Source: an uncultured Sutterella sp. (GTDB lineage: Bacteria > Pseudomonadota > Gammaproteobacteria > Burkholderiales > Burkholderiaceae_F). Taken from it: a DNA stretch of 64,000 bases. The notes below the pieces were generated by a model. The model saw only the letters and a program-made list of their open reading frames with translations. It had not been told where the DNA came from and did no database searches. Positions 61,803-64,000 of this stretch are shown here, piece by piece (the first letter of the stretch is position 1; each line of letters opens with the position of its first letter). Made by a program: the position numbers and the translations under genes. The stretch lies in NCBI GenBank assembly GCA_900545335.1, contig UQYP01000001.1, positions 186,001 to 250,000 of the forward strand, given 5' to 3'.

Positions 61803-61846
61803 GTCTGTCTATGAGGATAGATAGACTGAATGTGACTTTGATCACA
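61803..61846 (+). promoter_or_regulatory. Candidate rpsD leader with CRP-like palindrome
   Basis: In the 83-bp rpsK-rpsD gap, a 9-bp stem (GTCTGTCTA / TAGATAGAC, one G-U) with a 6-nt loop is followed by a perfect TGTGA-CTTTGA-TCACA (61831-61846), 20 bp before the rpsD start. It could be an RNA element for S4 autoregulation or a CRP/FNR-family DNA site; sequence does not decide. Confidence 0.45.
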
Positions 61847-61866
61847 GGATAAGAGAGGCATATTAA

Positions 61867-62502
61867 ATGGCACGATATACCGGTCCCAAACTCAAGCTCG
61901 CGCGCCGCGAGGGTTGTGACCTTAATTTGAAGAGCGCGCGTCGCTCCTTGTCGAGCAAAGTCGGCAAGGGCTCCGATACGATCACCAAACCGGGCCAGCA
62001 CGGTAAGACTTCTGGTGCTCGTCAATCGGGTTATGCTGCCCAATTGCGTGAAAAGCAAAAGGTTCGCCGCATGTATGGCGTTCTCGAACGCCAGTTCCGT
62101 CGTTACTTCGCTGAAGCCCAACGTGAAAAGGGCCACACCGGCGAAGTGCTTCTCGATTTGCTCGAAAGCCGTTTGGACAACGTTGTTTATCGCATGGGCT
62201 TCGGTTGCACCCGTGCGGAAGCTCGCCAATTGGTGAGCCACTGCGCCGTTCTGGTCAATGGTAACAAGGTGAACATTCCTTCTTACCGTGTCAAACCCGG
62301 TGATGTTATCTCTATTCGCGAAAAGTCCCAAAAGCAAGCCCGTATTACGGAATCTTTGGAACTTGCCGCTCAAGTCGGTTTCCCGTCTTGGGTGTCTGTT
62401 GATGCGAAGAAGTTTGAAGGTACGTTCAAGGCTTTGCCGGCTCGTGACGAAATCTGTCAGGATGTCGACGAATCCCTGGTCGTCGAATTCTATTCGCGTT
62501 AA
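61867..62502 (+). CDS. rpsD: 30S ribosomal protein S4
   Basis: Primary 16S-binding protein and, in E. coli, repressor of the alpha operon. 211 residues: MARYTGPKLKLARREGCDL, REKQKVRRMYGVLERQFRRY and the S4 domain with SRLDNVVYRMGFGCTRAEAR. The upstream gap to rpsK is the longest in this cluster, which may matter for control. GAGAGGCATATTAA precedes the ATG. Confidence 0.98.
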   Translation: MARYTGPKLKLARREGCDLNLKSARRSLSSKVGKGSDTITKPGQHGKTSGARQSGYAAQLREKQKVRRMYGVLERQFRRYFAEAQREKGHTGEVLLDLLESRLDNVVYRMGFGCTRAEARQLVSHCAVLVNGNKVNIPSYRVKPGDVISIREKSQKQARITESLELAAQVGFPSWVSVDAKKFEGTFKALPARDEICQDVDESLVVEFYSR

Positions 62503-62556
62503 TAGCTAGTCTGGTCGGTGCACTCTGTGTAGTGCGCGAGAGTGTGCCGCACCTGC

Positions 62557-62562
62557 TACAAT
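62557..62562 (+). promoter_or_regulatory. Possible extended -10 promoter upstream of rpoA
   Basis: TACAAT preceded by TGC (extended -10 pattern TGnTACAAT) lies in the 175-bp rpsD-rpoA gap; no good -35 is seen. It is flanked by two stems: GGTGCACTCT / AGAGTGTGC (about 62517-62547) and GCGATCGG / CCGATCGC (62567-62595), the second lacking a real U-tract. Confidence 0.45.
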
Positions 62563-62677
62563 TCGTGCGATCGGTCCTTTTGGGGCGCCGATCGCATTTG
62601 CACTACTGAAGCCCCAGACCATCCATCAGCCTTATCGGTGTAACGAGCCGAGGGTATTGAAAAGGACAGTCTACAAA

Positions 62678-63682
62678 ATGGCCAATACTACTTTGTTGAA
62701 GCCGACCACCATTGAAGCTGTGGTTGACGAAAACAATCCCAATCTTGCAGTAATCACCCTTGAACCTTTCGAACGTGGCTACGGTCATACGCTCGGCAAT
62801 GCGCTTCGTCGTATTTTGCTTGCCAGCATGGTCGGCTATGCTCCTACGGAAGCTCAAATTGCCGGTGTTGTGCATGAATATTCTCAAATTGACGGCGTTC
62901 TCGAAGACGTCGTTGATATCCTTTTGAACTTGAAGGGTGTTGTCTTCAAGCTCGAAGGTCGCGATGAAGTCACGCTTACGTTGCGTAAGAGCACCGAAGG
63001 TGTGGTGACGGCAGCAGATTTTGATCTGCCCCATGATGTCACGGTGATCAACCCGGATCATGTTATTGCTCACTTGGCTGCCAACGGCAAGTTGGACATG
63101 CAGGTTAAGGTCGAAAAGGGCCGCGGTTATCAACCGGGCGATATGCGTGCTTTCCGTGATGACTATTCCAAGACCACGATCGGCCGCATCATTATGGATG
63201 CCTCCTTTAGCCCGATCCGCCGTGTTGCCTACGAAGTCAGTGCTGCCCGTGTGGCTCAACGCACCGACCTCGATAAGCTCGTGATGACGATTGAAACCAA
63301 CGGTGCTATCGAACCGGAAGAAGCTTTGCGCGAAGCCGTATACATCCTTCAGGATCAATTGACGGTCTTCGGTTCTATTAAGAGCGAACAGGCTGGTAAG
63401 GTTGCTCAGGAAGAAGATTCTAACAATCCGCCGCCGCTTGATCCGATTCTCATGCGTCCGGTTGACGATCTGGAATTGACCGTTCGTTCTGCCAATTGCT
63501 TAAAGGGCGAACAAGTCTTCTATATCGGCGACTTGATTCAACGCACCGAAAACGAATTGCTCAAGACTCCGAACCTGGGCCGCAAGTCCTTGAATGAAAT
63601 CAAGGAAGTGCTTGCTGCTCACGGTTTGACCTTAGGCATGAAGTTGGAAAACTGGCCGCCTGCCGGTCTTGACCAACACTAA
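62678..63682 (+). CDS. rpoA: DNA-directed RNA polymerase subunit alpha
   Basis: Polymerase assembly and activator-contact subunit, 334 residues. I start at MANTTLLKPTTIEAV, with AAAGGACAG upstream; a TTG seven codons earlier overlaps the ribosome site. N-terminal domain with EPFERGYGHTLGNALRRILL; linker rich in Asn/Pro (EEDSNNPPPLDPIL); C-terminal domain with RSANCLKGEQVFYIGDLIQR and LKTPNLGRKSLNEIKEVL, which binds UP elements. Confidence 0.99.
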   Translation: MANTTLLKPTTIEAVVDENNPNLAVITLEPFERGYGHTLGNALRRILLASMVGYAPTEAQIAGVVHEYSQIDGVLEDVVDILLNLKGVVFKLEGRDEVTLTLRKSTEGVVTAADFDLPHDVTVINPDHVIAHLAANGKLDMQVKVEKGRGYQPGDMRAFRDDYSKTTIGRIIMDASFSPIRRVAYEVSAARVAQRTDLDKLVMTIETNGAIEPEEALREAVYILQDQLTVFGSIKSEQAGKVAQEEDSNNPPPLDPILMRPVDDLELTVRSANCLKGEQVFYIGDLIQRTENELLKTPNLGRKSLNEIKEVLAAHGLTLGMKLENWPPAGLDQH

Positions 63683-63707
63683 TTTTGGCATTGACTTGCT
63701 AAATCAG

Positions 63708-63731
63708 GGACGAGAGAATAAAATCTCGTCC
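63708..63731 (+). terminator. Hairpin downstream of rpoA
   Basis: A perfect 8-bp stem GGACGAGA / TCTCGTCC with an 8-nt loop, followed closely by a second, GAGTCT / AGACTC (63735-63752), then TAACTTT. A possible promoter (TTGACT, 17-bp spacer, GAGAAT) overlaps the first stem. The gap to rplQ is 167 bp, so rplQ may be expressed partly on its own; further stems are CCGAATA/TATTCGG and GCCCT/AGGGC. Confidence 0.5.
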
Positions 63732-63849
63732 TTCGAGTCTTTTATCAGACTCTAACTTTACCCGCCCGCCGAATATATTCGGATAGAAGAAGATGGGATA
63801 GCGCCCTGAAAAGGGCACATAAGACTAACTTTTAAAGGAAAAATTAAAA

Positions 63850-64000
63850 ATGCGTCACCGTCATGGTTTACGTAAGCTGAATCGTACCAGCGCTCACCGT
63901 TTGGCTATGCTCCGCAACATGATGAATTCTTTGTTGCGTCATGAAGCTATCAAGACCACGTTGCCCAAGGCTAAAGAATTGCGTCGTGTTGTTGAACCGA
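63850..64000 (+). CDS. rplQ: 50S ribosomal protein L17 (partial, cut by window end)
   Basis: The first 50 codons of L17, in its standard place after rpoA: MRHRHGLRKLNRTSAHRLAM, then NMMNSLLRHEAIKTTLPKAK and ELRRVVEP at the edge. No stop appears, because the window ends. TTAAAGGAAAAATTAAAA precedes the ATG. Confidence 0.97.
   Translation, partial: MRHRHGLRKLNRTSAHRLAMLRNMMNSLLRHEAIKTTLPKAKELRRVVEP

Overview
The window reads as chromosome of a betaproteobacterium in the order Burkholderiales, most likely family Sutterellaceae (a Parasutterella/Sutterella-type gut organism). This is inferred from gene order (tRNA-Tyr/Gly/Thr-tuf-tRNA-Trp-secE-nusG-rplKAJL-rpoBC-str-S10-spc-alpha, plus argS-SPOR-dsbA), beta-type RpoB and RpoA sequences, roughly 50% GC, and genes typical of an amino-acid-using, oxygen-limited life (SstT, beta-aspartyl peptidase, cytochrome bd). 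The species cannot be fixed without a database search.

Layout. 0.1-6.7 kb: a self-contained RND drug-efflux operon (adaptor, inner-membrane pump, outer-membrane channel) ending in its own TetR repressor, with a TetR-type operator in front. 6.7-10.3 kb, minus strand: a QseBC-like two-component system followed by a Deg-family periplasmic protease. 10.4-13.1 kb: a small membrane protein, a FadL-type porin behind a leader hairpin, and YaeQ. 13.1-16.4 kb, minus: a complete cytochrome bd operon, cydP-cydA-cydB-cydX-ybgE, including a 35-residue CydX and a 69-residue CydP. 16.5-22.3 kb: a DUF1801 protein, a DUF3455 lipoprotein, SstT, IadA and RecQ. 22.4-28.3 kb, minus: folE2-argS-SPOR-dsbA-phosphomannomutase-SDR. 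28.6-30.9 kb: cardiolipin synthase flanked by two small membrane proteins.

30.9 kb to the end is one long information-processing block on the plus strand: a strong stable-RNA promoter, three tRNAs, tuf, tRNA-Trp, secE, nusG, rplKAJL, rpoBC, rpsLG-fusA-tuf, the S10 and spc ribosomal clusters with secY, and the alpha cluster to a truncated rplQ at the edge. Two tuf copies appear identical over about 1.17 kb, which points to gene conversion. infA, usually between secY and rpmJ in this order, is missing; its slot holds a non-coding segment that can fold.

The least ordinary content is regulatory. Non-coding gaps in the ribosomal block hold promoters of one type (TTGCAT/TTGCAA, 17-bp spacer, A/T-rich -10; two share an identical GC-rich discriminator), an L1-type leader hairpin, a long rplJ leader, a hairpin series ending in an attenuator before rpoB, and a candidate leader before rpsD containing a perfect TGTGA-N6-TCACA. 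I saw no mobile element, prophage, CRISPR array or defence island, and no clearly new multi-gene system. RNA folds and promoters were found by eye and are untested.
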